From positions 1 to 5,753 of the forward strand of contig JACUUS010000301.1 of the NCBI GenBank assembly GCA_014859215.1: a stretch of DNA of 5,753 nucleotides, written 5' to 3'. Both the position numbers and the translations under genes were made by a program. The DNA comes from Dehalococcoidia bacterium (GTDB taxonomy: Bacteria; Chloroflexota; Dehalococcoidia; SZUA-161). Below, one piece after another: positions 1 to 5,753 of this stretch. The notes beneath the pieces are model-generated. The model worked only from the letters and a program-made list of their open reading frames with translations, made no database searches and was not told the origin of the DNA. Positions within the stretch are counted from its first letter, which is position 1. Each line of letters opens with the position of its first letter.

Positions 1-1
1 T

Positions 2-607
2 CCTTTCTTTCAGGAAAGGCTGATGGAGTTCCTGATGATGGTGGGTTTCGGCGCTCTGATGCTCATGTCGCTCGGGCTAACTACCGCGTTCAAGATCGTG
101 CGGCAAATTGAGCTGCCGGTCTTCGGACAGAGCTTCATAGACGGAAACCTGCTCTGGCAGGCCGCGGTGATCACCATAAGTGTATTCGTTTCTTTCCTGG
201 CCTTTCTGTTCATCTACAAGCTTATCCCCAATACCGACGTCAGGTGGCGACATGCGGCCCTGGGAGCCCTGGTAGCGGCTGTCTTTTTCGAAATGCTCAA
301 GAACCTGTTCATCTGGTTCGTGGCTGATTCAGCATCTTACAGGGTCATCTACGGCTACGTCGGTACTATCATTGCGCTCATGACCTGGGCATACCTGTCC
401 TCGGTAATCCTCCTTTTCTGCGCTAAACTCACGTCGACCTACCCCAAGGTAAAAGCCACCCTGGCTGCCGAAGCCCTGCAACAGGAGACTGCTCGCGAGA
501 AGCTCATCAAGTTGACACCTGCAGCCTCGATGTTTATCATTAATTTGTCCTCAATGACCTCGGGTGGGGTTGGCGCGCTCCGCCGGCTCATGCTGGGCAA
601 AGGCTAG
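2..607 (+). CDS. YihY/BrkB-family integral membrane protein, C-terminal part (5' truncated)
   Basis: The reading frame is open from base 2 and runs to a TAG at 605-607. The Met codon at base 23 falls inside a membrane segment, so it is not the true start. Counting from base 2, four hydrophobic segments are visible at about residues 10-30, 51-75, 85-107 and 117-144. Between the second and third lies the family's Tyr-Lys-Leu-Ile-Pro-Asn motif (72-77), followed by Arg-His and a Gly-Ala-rich start of the next helix. The last helix carries the typical Gly-Thr spaced from Trp-Ala-Tyr and a Cys-Ala-Lys end. A polar, partly charged tail of about 55 residues follows, probably cytoplasmic. Family members usually have about six membrane helices, so roughly the first two are missing here. 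The family was once called ribonuclease BN, but that assignment was withdrawn and the function remains uncertain; transport or envelope roles are suggested. The protease gene follows 34 bases downstream on the same strand, so co-transcription is likely. Confidence 0.88.
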   Translation, partial: PFFQERLMEFLMMVGFGALMLMSLGLTTAFKIVRQIELPVFGQSFIDGNLLWQAAVITISVFVSFLAFLFIYKLIPNTDVRWRHAALGALVAAVFFEMLKNLFIWFVADSASYRVIYGYVGTIIALMTWAYLSSVILLFCAKLTSTYPKVKATLAAEALQQETAREKLIKLTPAASMFIINLSSMTSGGVGALRRLMLGKG

Positions 608-641
608 AACCGAATCCGGCTTTCCGGGAAAGAGCGAGCAG

Positions 642-1724
642 ATGAGCAAGCTACTGAACCATCTTCTGTTGCCTATCCTTGTATTGTCACTGCTCATACT
701 TTCCTGCACACCCGCCGTCTCAACCGGCAACAGCCCCGGCCCCACACCAACCGCCACGTCGTCCAACCAGGATTCTTCGAATCTGTCGGAGTTGCCTTCG
801 TTTTCCGCTATTATACGGCAGGTGCAGCCGGCGGTCGTCTTTATTTCCTCGGAGTACCTGGAGACTTCGTTCTTTTTCCGTGAAATCAGGGTCAAGAGCG
901 GCTCCGGGGTGCTTCTCAGCCCCGACGGCTATATCCTTACGAACTATCACGTGATCGAGGATGAACAGAAGACCGAGGTAATGCTCCCCGGGGACGAACA
1001 GACATACCGCGCGGAAGTGATAGGGACCGACCCCCTGAGCGATCTAGCGGTGATTAAGATAGAGGGTAAGGATTTTCCATCGTTGAAGTTCGGCGACCCA
1101 TCCAGGCTTCAGATAGGGGACTGGGTCATGGCAATAGGCAACGCCCTGGGCCTCGTTGAAGGTGGCCCGACGGTGACGGTAGGCATAGTCAGCAACCTGG
1201 ACCGCTCCTTCCCCCCTACGAGCCAGGACGAAAGCGCCTTCTATGATGTTATCCAGACCGACGCCGCTATTAATCCCGGTAACAGTGGCGGACCGCTCGT
1301 AAACCTGAAGGGCGAGGTTGTTGGAATAAATACGTTCATTATCTCGGGGGCCCAGAATATCGGTTTTGCTGTAGGAGCCGGTACCGCGCAGCGAGTCTAC
1401 AACGACCTTGTGGAGCACGGAAAGGTAATGAGACCCTACATCGGCGCATCCTTCATGGAAGTCACTCCCGCAGTCGCCTCAGAACTTGACTTGCACAAAA
1501 ATCGTGGAGTCCTCGTAGCCTACCTGGAGCCCGGCGGCCCGGCAGCGCGCGCCGGCCTCCGAGAAGAGGACGTGATTACGGAGTTCGAGGGACGAGCCGT
1601 GAGCCAACCGGGCCAGCTTGTCAAACTGGTATGGCAGTACAACGTCGGGGACGCGGTCCAGGTGACATACTGGCGTGGAACGCTGGAGAGTAAGACCACT
1701 ATCACCCTCGGAGAAAGACCCTAA
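642..1724 (+). CDS. htrA: HtrA/DegP-like trypsin-type serine protease, predicted lipoprotein, one PDZ domain
   Basis: This 360-residue protein is an S1C-family (HtrA/Deg) protease, expected to degrade or refold damaged proteins outside the cytoplasmic membrane. The N-terminus is a short basic stretch and a leucine-rich core ending Leu-Ile-Leu-Ser-Cys, so Cys22 is a likely lipidated residue. A Ser/Thr/Pro/Asn-rich linker follows to about residue 50. The protease domain spans about 53-260 with a complete triad: His103 in Thr-Asn-Tyr-His-Val, Asp134 in Leu-Ser-Asp-Leu-Ala, and Ser215 in Gly-Asn-Ser-Gly-Gly-Pro. One PDZ domain occupies about 265-350, opening with Arg-Pro-Tyr-Ile-Gly. I chose the ATG at 642 because it gives a clean lipoprotein signal and has a purine-rich GGGAAAG at 626-632. 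The frame extends up to a GTG at 564, but that would overlap the upstream gene and bury the signal peptide. The TAA stop overlaps the ileS stop on the other strand. The family call is very secure; the lipoprotein call is good but unproven. Confidence 0.95.
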   Translation: MSKLLNHLLLPILVLSLLILSCTPAVSTGNSPGPTPTATSSNQDSSNLSELPSFSAIIRQVQPAVVFISSEYLETSFFFREIRVKSGSGVLLSPDGYILTNYHVIEDEQKTEVMLPGDEQTYRAEVIGTDPLSDLAVIKIEGKDFPSLKFGDPSRLQIGDWVMAIGNALGLVEGGPTVTVGIVSNLDRSFPPTSQDESAFYDVIQTDAAINPGNSGGPLVNLKGEVVGINTFIISGAQNIGFAVGAGTAQRVYNDLVEHGKVMRPYIGASFMEVTPAVASELDLHKNRGVLVAYLEPGGPAARAGLREEDVITEFEGRAVSQPGQLVKLVWQYNVGDAVQVTYWRGTLESKTTITLGERP

Positions 1725-4700
1725 TTCTTCCCGGCTTCCACCCTTCTCACTCCCAGCAAGGCCTGATTCCCGTCGATGCTATGGCTTTTCACATACGCTT
1801 CAGCCGGCGGCTTCCCAGGCACCAGGTTTTCAGACAGTGTCTCCTGCCTGATATAGCGAGCGAAGTTCTCCATTACCCGTTCGATATGCTGACTACCCCG
1901 GTAGAAGACTTCGATATGGTCCGCGATATCGAAACCGGCCGATTTGCGCATGAATTGCAGCCTGTGCACCAGTTCCCGCGCCATTCCCTCATCGATCAAC
2001 TCGGGTGTCAGGCTTGTATCCAGCATCACCGTAAGCCCTGCTTCCTCCGCAGACGGCCAATCAGGCAGCGCCTTCTCCGGGTCATCGACCGCCTGCAGGT
2101 CTTTTACGTTCAGTTCCTCGAGGATTTGAGGCGCCATACGTTCAAGCCCTGACTTCTGGGCCCTGGTTTTGACCCTGACAAGGACTCTGCCCAGCGGCTG
2201 CCTTACCTTCAAATTGGCCTTCGCACGAACTGAACGCCCCAGGCTCGAAACGAGCATTGCCAGCCGGGTGTCCGCAGCCAGTTCTTCGTCCACCTGGCTG
2301 AGGTCTGCCTGCGGAAAGTCAGTAAGATGGACACTATCGGGAGCGCCCTCGTCAAGCGAGGCAACCAGGTTCTGGTAGAGCTCCTCAGCCAGAAAAGGCA
2401 TGAACGGCGCAAGTACCCTGGACAGAGTTACCAGGCACTGGTGAAGAGTCACGTAAGCAGCCTGCTTGTCTTCATCATTCTCGCTCTTCCAGAAGCGCCT
2501 CCGGCTCCTGCGCACGTACCAGTTGGAAAGGACCTGCACAAAATCGTCTATTCTTCTGGCCGCTGCAGTAGGATCGTAGGAATCAAGGGACGACGATACC
2601 TTTTCAACAAGCTGATTCAACTCCGAACGAATCCAACGATCAAGCTCGGGAAGCTCACCAGGAGCGGTGGGAGCGCGGGGATCGAACCGGTCAATATTGG
2701 CATATGTAACGAAGAACGAGTAGGTGTTCCAGAGTGTCAGAGTGAACTTTCGGACGACTTCCTCGACCAGTTCCCTGGAAAACCTGCGCACATTGCCGGG
2801 CGGCGACGAGGTCACCAGGTACCAGCGAAGGGCATCCGCGCCGGCTGATTCCAGGACCTCGGCCGGCCTGACCACGTTGCCCCTGGACTTGCTCATCTTC
2901 TCCCCGGCGCTGTCCAGTATGTGTCCGAGGCAAATCACGTTCTTAAAGCTCGGGCGCCCTGTCAGGAGGATAGAAATCGCGTGCAGGCTGTAGAACCAGC
3001 CCCTCGTTTGGTCAACTGCCTCCGAGATGTAGTCCGCCGGGAAGCGCCCGTCTTCCAGCAGAGCGTCGTTTTCAAAGGGGTAATGCCACTGAGCAAACGG
3101 CATTGCGCCGGAATCAAACCAGCAGTCGATCACCTCGATAACCCTTGTCATCCTCCGACCGCAGCCGCTGCATTCGAACGTCACCCGGTCCACGTACGGC
3201 CGATGTATGTCGACAAGGTCTTCCACACCCTGCACGCCGGGCTTGCTCTTGAGCTCATCAACGCTTCCGACACACTCTTCGAACTGACAGGAATCGCACC
3301 GCCACACCGGCAGCGGGGTTCCCCAGTATCTTTCCCTCGAAAAAGCCCAGTCCACGTTATTCTGGAGCCAGTCCCCGAAGCGGCCGTACTTGATGTGTTC
3401 AGGATACCAGTCAATTTCTTCATTACCCGAAAGAAGGCGGTCTTTCAGGGCAGTCGTCCTTATGTACCACGATGGCTTGGCATAGTACAGGAGAGGCGAA
3501 GAACATCTCCAGCAGAGAGGGTACGTATGGCGCAGGCGTTCGCTGCGGAACAGGAGCCCGCGCTTTTTCAGGTCCTCCAGGATCATTACATCAGCGTGTT
3601 TCACGAATCTTTCGGCGAACGGGAAACCGCCCTGGACGATACCCTGGGAATCCACGTAATCACGCACAAAATCCAGGCCGGTAGTTCTGCCCGCCTCAAA
3701 GTCAGCCTCACCAAATGCCGGCGCAATATGGACAATACCTGTACCGTCTTCCATAGACACAAAGTCGGCTGAGATCACCGGATATGTCAGGTCCTTGCTG
3801 GGTTCCTGGACTTCCAGAGACCCCTTGAAAGCATCCTGTCCACTACCACCGGTGATCCTGAAACTGCTCCTCTCGATCCCATAGTCGTGAGGATTAAAGA
3901 GAGGCTGATACCTGAGGCCTTTGTCTATGCCCGAGATGTGTTCACCCCTGACTCTGCCGACCTCCCGATATCCTTCGGGGTTCACCCTGGCGACGAGCGC
4001 GCTCGCCATAACCAGATAGTCTTCTTCACCCTCCATAACCGAGTAATCGGCGTCAGCGGCCACGGCCAGAGCGGTGTTGCCAGGCAGCGTCCACGGCGTG
4101 GTCGTCCACGCAAGCAGGTACGCCGGTTTCCCTTCTGCCAAAGCTTGATGCAGCTGTGTTCTCCGAACTGAGGCCGGGTCTATCCGGAATTTTATGTAAA
4201 CTGAAGGATCGTCAACTTCTTCATACCCGAGCGCAACCTCATGAGAACTGAGACTGGTTACGCATCGAGGGCAGTGGGGCGTGACTTTGTATCCTTGATA
4301 CACAAGCCCCTTCTGCCATAGCTGCTTTATAATGTGCCAGCAGCTTTCAATGTAGCCGTTATCAAACGTTATGTAGGCATTCTCCAGATCTATCCAGAAA
4401 CCGATGCGCTCTGTTAGTTCCTCCCACTCTTTCTTGTATTTCAGAACATTCTGACGGCAGCGCTGGTTGAACTCCGCTACCCCGTAAGCCTCTATCTCGG
4501 GCTTGCTCTTAAGGCCGAGCTCATTTTCAACCTCGAGCTCGACAGGGAGCCCGTGCGTATCCCAGCCGGCCTTGCGCGGAGCATGATACCCTTTCATAGT
4601 CTTGTAGCGAGGGAAAATATCCTTGAAAACCCTCGACAGGATATGATGGATGCCCGGGCTCGCATTGACGGTTGGCGGGCCATCGTAGAGAACGTAGAGG

Positions 4701-4816
4701 GGGCCCCCCCGTCTCCGTTCAACACTTCGCTGAAACGCGCGTTTTTCTTTCCAGAATCTGAGTATCTGCTCTTCCAGCTGGGGAAAGGCTGCCTTGCTGG
4801 AAACCGGCTTGAACAT
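1721..4816 (-). CDS. ileS: Isoleucyl-tRNA synthetase, type 2 (IleRS2), with GXHH signature
   Basis: This complete 1031-residue class I synthetase charges tRNA-Ile with isoleucine in the cytoplasm. The N-terminal catalytic region has Gly-Pro-Pro-Thr (46-49), followed by Pro-Gly-Ile-His-His (54-58) where the family normally has Pro-His-x-Gly-His. Lys-Met-Ser-Lys-Ser is intact at 640-644. The editing domain (about 200-400) keeps Trp-Thr-Thr-Thr-Pro-Trp (237-242) and Gly-Thr-Gly-Ile-Val-His (358-363), with Asp372 nine residues after His363 as in active editing sites. Paired cysteines at 182/185, 435/438, 507/510 and 549/552 look zinc-binding. The anticodon-binding domain shows Asn-Trp-Tyr-Val-Arg-Arg (765-770), typical of the eukaryote-like type 2 class. 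The region around 905-925 is shorter than in relatives I remember. The ATG at 4816 has a strong AGGAGGG site and is preceded by a T-box leader. The stop is TAG at 1723-1721. The function is certain; the consequences of the GXHH swap are inferred from related enzymes. Confidence 0.98.
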   Translation of the reverse strand: MFKPVSSKAAFPQLEEQILRFWKEKRAFQRSVERRRGGPLYVLYDGPPTVNASPGIHHILSRVFKDIFPRYKTMKGYHAPRKAGWDTHGLPVELEVENELGLKSKPEIEAYGVAEFNQRCRQNVLKYKKEWEELTERIGFWIDLENAYITFDNGYIESCWHIIKQLWQKGLVYQGYKVTPHCPRCVTSLSSHEVALGYEEVDDPSVYIKFRIDPASVRRTQLHQALAEGKPAYLLAWTTTPWTLPGNTALAVAADADYSVMEGEEDYLVMASALVARVNPEGYREVGRVRGEHISGIDKGLRYQPLFNPHDYGIERSSFRITGGSGQDAFKGSLEVQEPSKDLTYPVISADFVSMEDGTGIVHIAPAFGEADFEAGRTTGLDFVRDYVDSQGIVQGGFPFAERFVKHADVMILEDLKKRGLLFRSERLRHTYPLCWRCSSPLLYYAKPSWYIRTTALKDRLLSGNEEIDWYPEHIKYGRFGDWLQNNVDWAFSRERYWGTPLPVWRCDSCQFEECVGSVDELKSKPGVQGVEDLVDIHRPYVDRVTFECSGCGRRMTRVIEVIDCWFDSGAMPFAQWHYPFENDALLEDGRFPADYISEAVDQTRGWFYSLHAISILLTGRPSFKNVICLGHILDSAGEKMSKSRGNVVRPAEVLESAGADALRWYLVTSSPPGNVRRFSRELVEEVVRKFTLTLWNTYSFFVTYANIDRFDPRAPTAPGELPELDRWIRSELNQLVEKVSSSLDSYDPTAAARRIDDFVQVLSNWYVRRSRRRFWKSENDEDKQAAYVTLHQCLVTLSRVLAPFMPFLAEELYQNLVASLDEGAPDSVHLTDFPQADLSQVDEELAADTRLAMLVSSLGRSVRAKANLKVRQPLGRVLVRVKTRAQKSGLERMAPQILEELNVKDLQAVDDPEKALPDWPSAEEAGLTVMLDTSLTPELIDEGMARELVHRLQFMRKSAGFDIADHIEVFYRGSQHIERVMENFARYIRQETLSENLVPGKPPAEAYVKSHSIDGNQALLGVRRVEAGKN

Positions 4817-4820
4817 TAAG

Positions 4821-4827
4821 CCCTCCT
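4821..4827 (-). promoter_or_regulatory. Ribosome binding site of ileS
   Basis: AGGAGGG on the minus strand is a near-ideal Shine-Dalgarno sequence, four bases before the ATG at 4816. It fixes the ileS start and lies outside the terminator hairpin. The GGAGGG part could also pair with CCCUUC (4858-4853), the strand used by both antiterminator and terminator. Confidence 0.9.
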
Positions 4828-4841
4828 GCTACACATAAGAA

Positions 4842-4865
4842 GTCCCATCCCGGAAGGGACGGGAC
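4842..4865 (-). terminator. Regulated terminator hairpin of the T-box leader
   Basis: On the minus strand GUCCCGUCCC (4865-4856) pairs with GGGAUGGGAC (4851-4842) over ten positions around a UUCC loop. One of these is a G-U wobble, which would be an A-C mismatch if the plus strand were transcribed, so the strand is supported. The hairpin competes with the antiterminator for GUCCCGUCCCUU. The sequence after it, UUCUUAUGUG, is only modestly U-rich, so termination may be incomplete. It lies 14 bases upstream of the ribosome binding site. Confidence 0.82.
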
Positions 4866-4887
4866 TGATTCCCGCGGTACCACCCTT
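4854..4887 (-). promoter_or_regulatory. T-box antiterminator
   Basis: Read on the minus strand, AAGGG (4887-4883) pairs with CCCUU (4858-4854), and GCGGGA (4875-4870) pairs with UCCCGU (4864-4859) around an AUCAG loop. This leaves a seven-base bulge UGGUACC (4882-4876). That is the canonical arrangement of two helices flanking a bulge. Its UGGU would pair with the acceptor end (ACCA) of uncharged tRNA, which implies A as the discriminator base of this tRNA-Ile. The 3' strands of both helices lie within the 5' arm and loop of the terminator hairpin, so the two folds exclude each other. Confidence 0.92.
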
Positions 4888-4890
4888 ATT

Positions 4891-4906
4891 CCCCGGACCT
4901 CCGGGG
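4891..4906 (-). other. Stem III hairpin of the T-box leader
   Basis: The sequence CCCCGGAGGUCCGGGG is a perfect inverted repeat and can fold as six G-C-only pairs with an AGGU loop. It ends three bases before the AAGGG that opens the T-box sequence. This is where Stem III sits in T-box leaders, stacked against the antiterminator. It has no U-tract and is unlikely to act as a terminator itself. Confidence 0.75.
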
Positions 4907-5005
4907 CGCTCATCGGGCATTCCGATCGATGCCCCGTCCGCGATAACGGCTGACGACTCCGGCCAGGCCTACTCGGCTGTGCCTTTCGGTTGGCAGCTCG
5001 GGAGT

Positions 5006-5008
5006 GAT
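5006..5008 (-). promoter_or_regulatory. T-box specifier codon AUC (isoleucine)
   Basis: On the minus strand the 3' side of the Stem I internal loop reads GCGAAAAUCACUCC (5014-5001). The triplet AUC at 5008-5006 follows a GAA-containing purine run and is followed by a purine. It sits just before the CUCC that closes the base of Stem I, which is the expected specifier position. It decodes as isoleucine, matching the gene downstream. The shifted triplets AAU (Asn) and UCA (Ser) do not match the gene. Confidence 0.88.
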
Positions 5009-5105
5009 TTTCGCCGGGTTAGACACATCTGCTCGCACCGTACCAGACTCGCTGGGCGCTTACCCCGGTTACTCTTCTCCGTCTTGGCTTTTCACAATTA
5101 AGTTA

Positions 5106-5121
5106 CGGTCGGGAAAGACCG
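5106..5121 (-). other. Small hairpin between the crotonase stop and the T-box leader
   Basis: CGGUC (5121-5117) and GACCG (5110-5106) form a perfect five-pair stem with a UUUCCC loop, starting eight bases after the crotonase stop. The following bases, UAACUUAAUUG, are A/U-rich but lack a U-run. It may be a weak terminator for the crotonase transcript or incidental. A promoter for the leader could overlap it (TTTCAA 5128-5123, 17-base spacer, TAACTT 5105-5100), but each hexamer matches consensus at only three of six positions. Confidence 0.3.
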
Positions 5122-5129
5122 CTTGAAAT

Positions 5130-5753
5130 CTACCTGCCGGGAAACACGGACGGACGTCCTTCCAGGAAGGACTTGATTCCTTCCGCGAAATCCTCGGTAG
5201 TGCCGTGCGCCGTCATGGCAAGCATTTCCATCTCGAGGCCGGCATCGAGGCTGCATTCCATTCCATCGTTAACGAGCCGTTTGACCGCTTTCATTGCCAT
5301 CGGGCTCTTGGCTGCCAGCTTCTTCGCCAGCTCATAGACTGATTCAGCAAGCTTGTCTGCCGGGACAACCCTGTTAACAAGTCCGAGCTTCTCAGCTTCC
5401 GCTGCGGTTATTCGGTCGCCGGTATACAGGAGTTCCTTCGCCCTCCTGGTACCGATCAGCCGGGGCAGCCTTTGTGTCGCGCCGCCCGCCGGAACCAGGC
5501 CCCGGTTAGAATGCTGGTCCGAGAGTTTGGCGTCCTCTGCAGCTATGGCTAGATCACAGACCATGATCAGTTCCATACCACCGGCATAAGCCATGCCGTT
5601 AACCTGCGCTATTACGGGCACACCCACGTTCTCTATTGCGCTGAACGTCTTGTTCCAGAGCCTCAGGAAATAATCTCGCGGTTTGTCGGGCGGAACGCTG
5701 GCAACTCCCGTGAGGTCGGCGCCCGTGCAAAACGCCCTCCAATTAGCGGCCAC
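5130..5753 (-). CDS. Enoyl-CoA hydratase/isomerase (crotonase) family protein, 5' truncated
   Basis: The frame is open to the window edge and ends with TAG at 5132-5130, giving 207 residues. A full-length crotonase is about 255-270 residues, so roughly the first 50-60 are missing. The GTG at the very edge is probably an internal Val. Visible family marks are Ala-Phe-Cys-Thr-Gly-Ala-Asp-Leu (7-14, first oxyanion-hole strand), Asn-Gly-Met-Ala-Tyr-Ala-Gly-Gly (52-59, second oxyanion hole), and the Pro-Ala-Gly-Gly-Ala-Thr-Gln-Arg-Leu block (88-96). Thr-Gly-Asp-Arg-Ile (111-115) and a helical trimerisation C-terminus follow. Glu61 matches the first catalytic Glu of rat enoyl-CoA hydratase (Glu144). 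The position of the second (Glu164) is His81, within Asp-Gln-His-Ser-Asn. The protein should bind an acyl-CoA and stabilise an enolate, but the reaction (hydration, isomerisation or other) cannot be assigned. It is in the same orientation as ileS, 313 bases upstream of its start. The family is secure; the substrate is unknown. Confidence 0.93.
   Translation of the reverse strand: MAANWRAFCTGADLTGVASVPPDKPRDYFLRLWNKTFSAIENVGVPVIAQVNGMAYAGGMELIMVCDLAIAAEDAKLSDQHSNRGLVPAGGATQRLPRLIGTRRAKELLYTGDRITAAEAEKLGLVNRVVPADKLAESVYELAKKLAAKSPMAMKAVKRLVNDGMECSLDAGLEMEMLAMTAHGTTEDFAEGIKSFLEGRPSVFPGR

Larger units (their letters stand above)
4842..5092 (-). promoter_or_regulatory. T-box riboswitch (tRNA-Ile-sensing leader of ileS)
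   Basis: The 313 bases between the crotonase stop and the ileS start are almost filled by a T-box leader read on the minus strand. In transcript order, Stem I opens with GGAG (5080-5077), then the AGUA of the loop-E element (5073-5070). A CCGGG/CCCGG helix follows (5068-5064 with 5018-5014). A distal part contains AGCGAGUC and GGUGCGAGC, similar to conserved Stem I loop motifs. The specifier loop reads GAAAAUCA and is closed by CUCC (5004-5001). A Stem II hairpin can be drawn with GCUG (4997-4994) against CAGC (4979-4976). A CCGUUAUC block (4949-4942) resembles the Stem IIA/B region. A GC-rich hairpin, the T-box sequence AAGGGUGGUACCGCG (4887-4873) and the terminator complete it. Uncharged tRNA-Ile should bind through its anticodon and CCA end and favour ileS expression. 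The outer boundaries are approximate, since the transcription start cannot be read with confidence. Confidence 0.95.

Noticed and set aside
564..641. Upstream GTG start extending the protease by 26 residues
   Set aside because: It would overlap the upstream membrane-protein gene by 44 bases and place a polar stretch before the lipoprotein signal. The ATG at 642 gives a textbook signal peptide and a reasonable ribosome site.
2921..3772. A 283-codon open frame on the plus strand inside ileS
   Set aside because: It lies wholly antisense to strongly conserved IleRS sequence. It shows no recognisable domain, and long antisense frames are common in G+C-rich genes.
4699..4710. A G5C7 homopolymer block near the 5' end of ileS as a possible phase-variable slippage tract
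   Set aside because: The frame is intact with conserved sequence on both sides, and an essential synthetase is an unlikely phase-variable gene. At most it is a spot for sequencing error.
4719..4913. A 64-codon minus-strand frame running through the T-box into ileS
   Set aside because: It starts inside structured leader RNA and overlaps the start of ileS in another frame. It has no ribosome site of note and no resemblance to a leader peptide rich in Ile codons.
5100..5128. Sigma-70-like promoter for the ileS leader (TTTCAA, 17 bases, TAACTT)
   Set aside because: The spacing is ideal, but each hexamer matches consensus at only three of six positions, and the spacer contains the small hairpin. 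It is too weak to annotate without transcription-start data.
5353..5589. A 78-codon plus-strand frame inside the crotonase gene
   Set aside because: It is antisense to conserved crotonase motifs and has low-complexity Ser/Ala-rich composition, so it is a shadow frame.

Overview
The window reads as ordinary bacterial chromosome, about 55% G+C and densely coded, with four protein genes and one long RNA leader. I see no mobile element, CRISPR array, tRNA or rRNA. The eukaryote-like (type 2) isoleucyl-tRNA synthetase, the T-box leader in front of it and the crotonase type are compatible with a monoderm-like lineage such as Chloroflexota (Dehalococcoidia). That placement is inference from protein style and has not been tested by search.

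Layout. Positions 2-607 (+) hold the C-terminal part of a YihY/BrkB-family membrane protein whose 5' end lies outside the window. It is followed after 34 bases by a complete HtrA-like serine protease with a lipoprotein signal and one PDZ domain (642-1724, +). The protease gene ends tail-to-tail against ileS (1721-4816, -), and the two stop codons overlap within four bases. Upstream of ileS on the minus strand, about 4842-5092 is a T-box riboswitch. An Ile specifier codon (AUC), the conserved T-box sequence, and mutually exclusive antiterminator and terminator helices can all be drawn base by base. Beyond it, 5130-5753 (-) is a crotonase-fold (enoyl-CoA hydratase/isomerase family) gene whose 5' end is outside the window.

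How the parts work together. The T-box senses uncharged tRNA-Ile and should raise ileS expression when isoleucyl-tRNA is scarce. The synthetase itself is the unusual item. Its class I HIGH signature is replaced by the swapped form G-I-H-H, a variant associated with very high mupirocin resistance in type 2 IleRS. Its C-terminal region also appears to lack a segment found in relatives such as the Thermus enzyme. The membrane protein and protease probably form a separate envelope-related transcription unit on the opposite strand. The crotonase also lacks one of the two glutamates of classical enoyl-CoA hydratase. I did not find a wholly new multi-gene system. The points most worth checking are the GXHH synthetase and the fine structure of its T-box leader.
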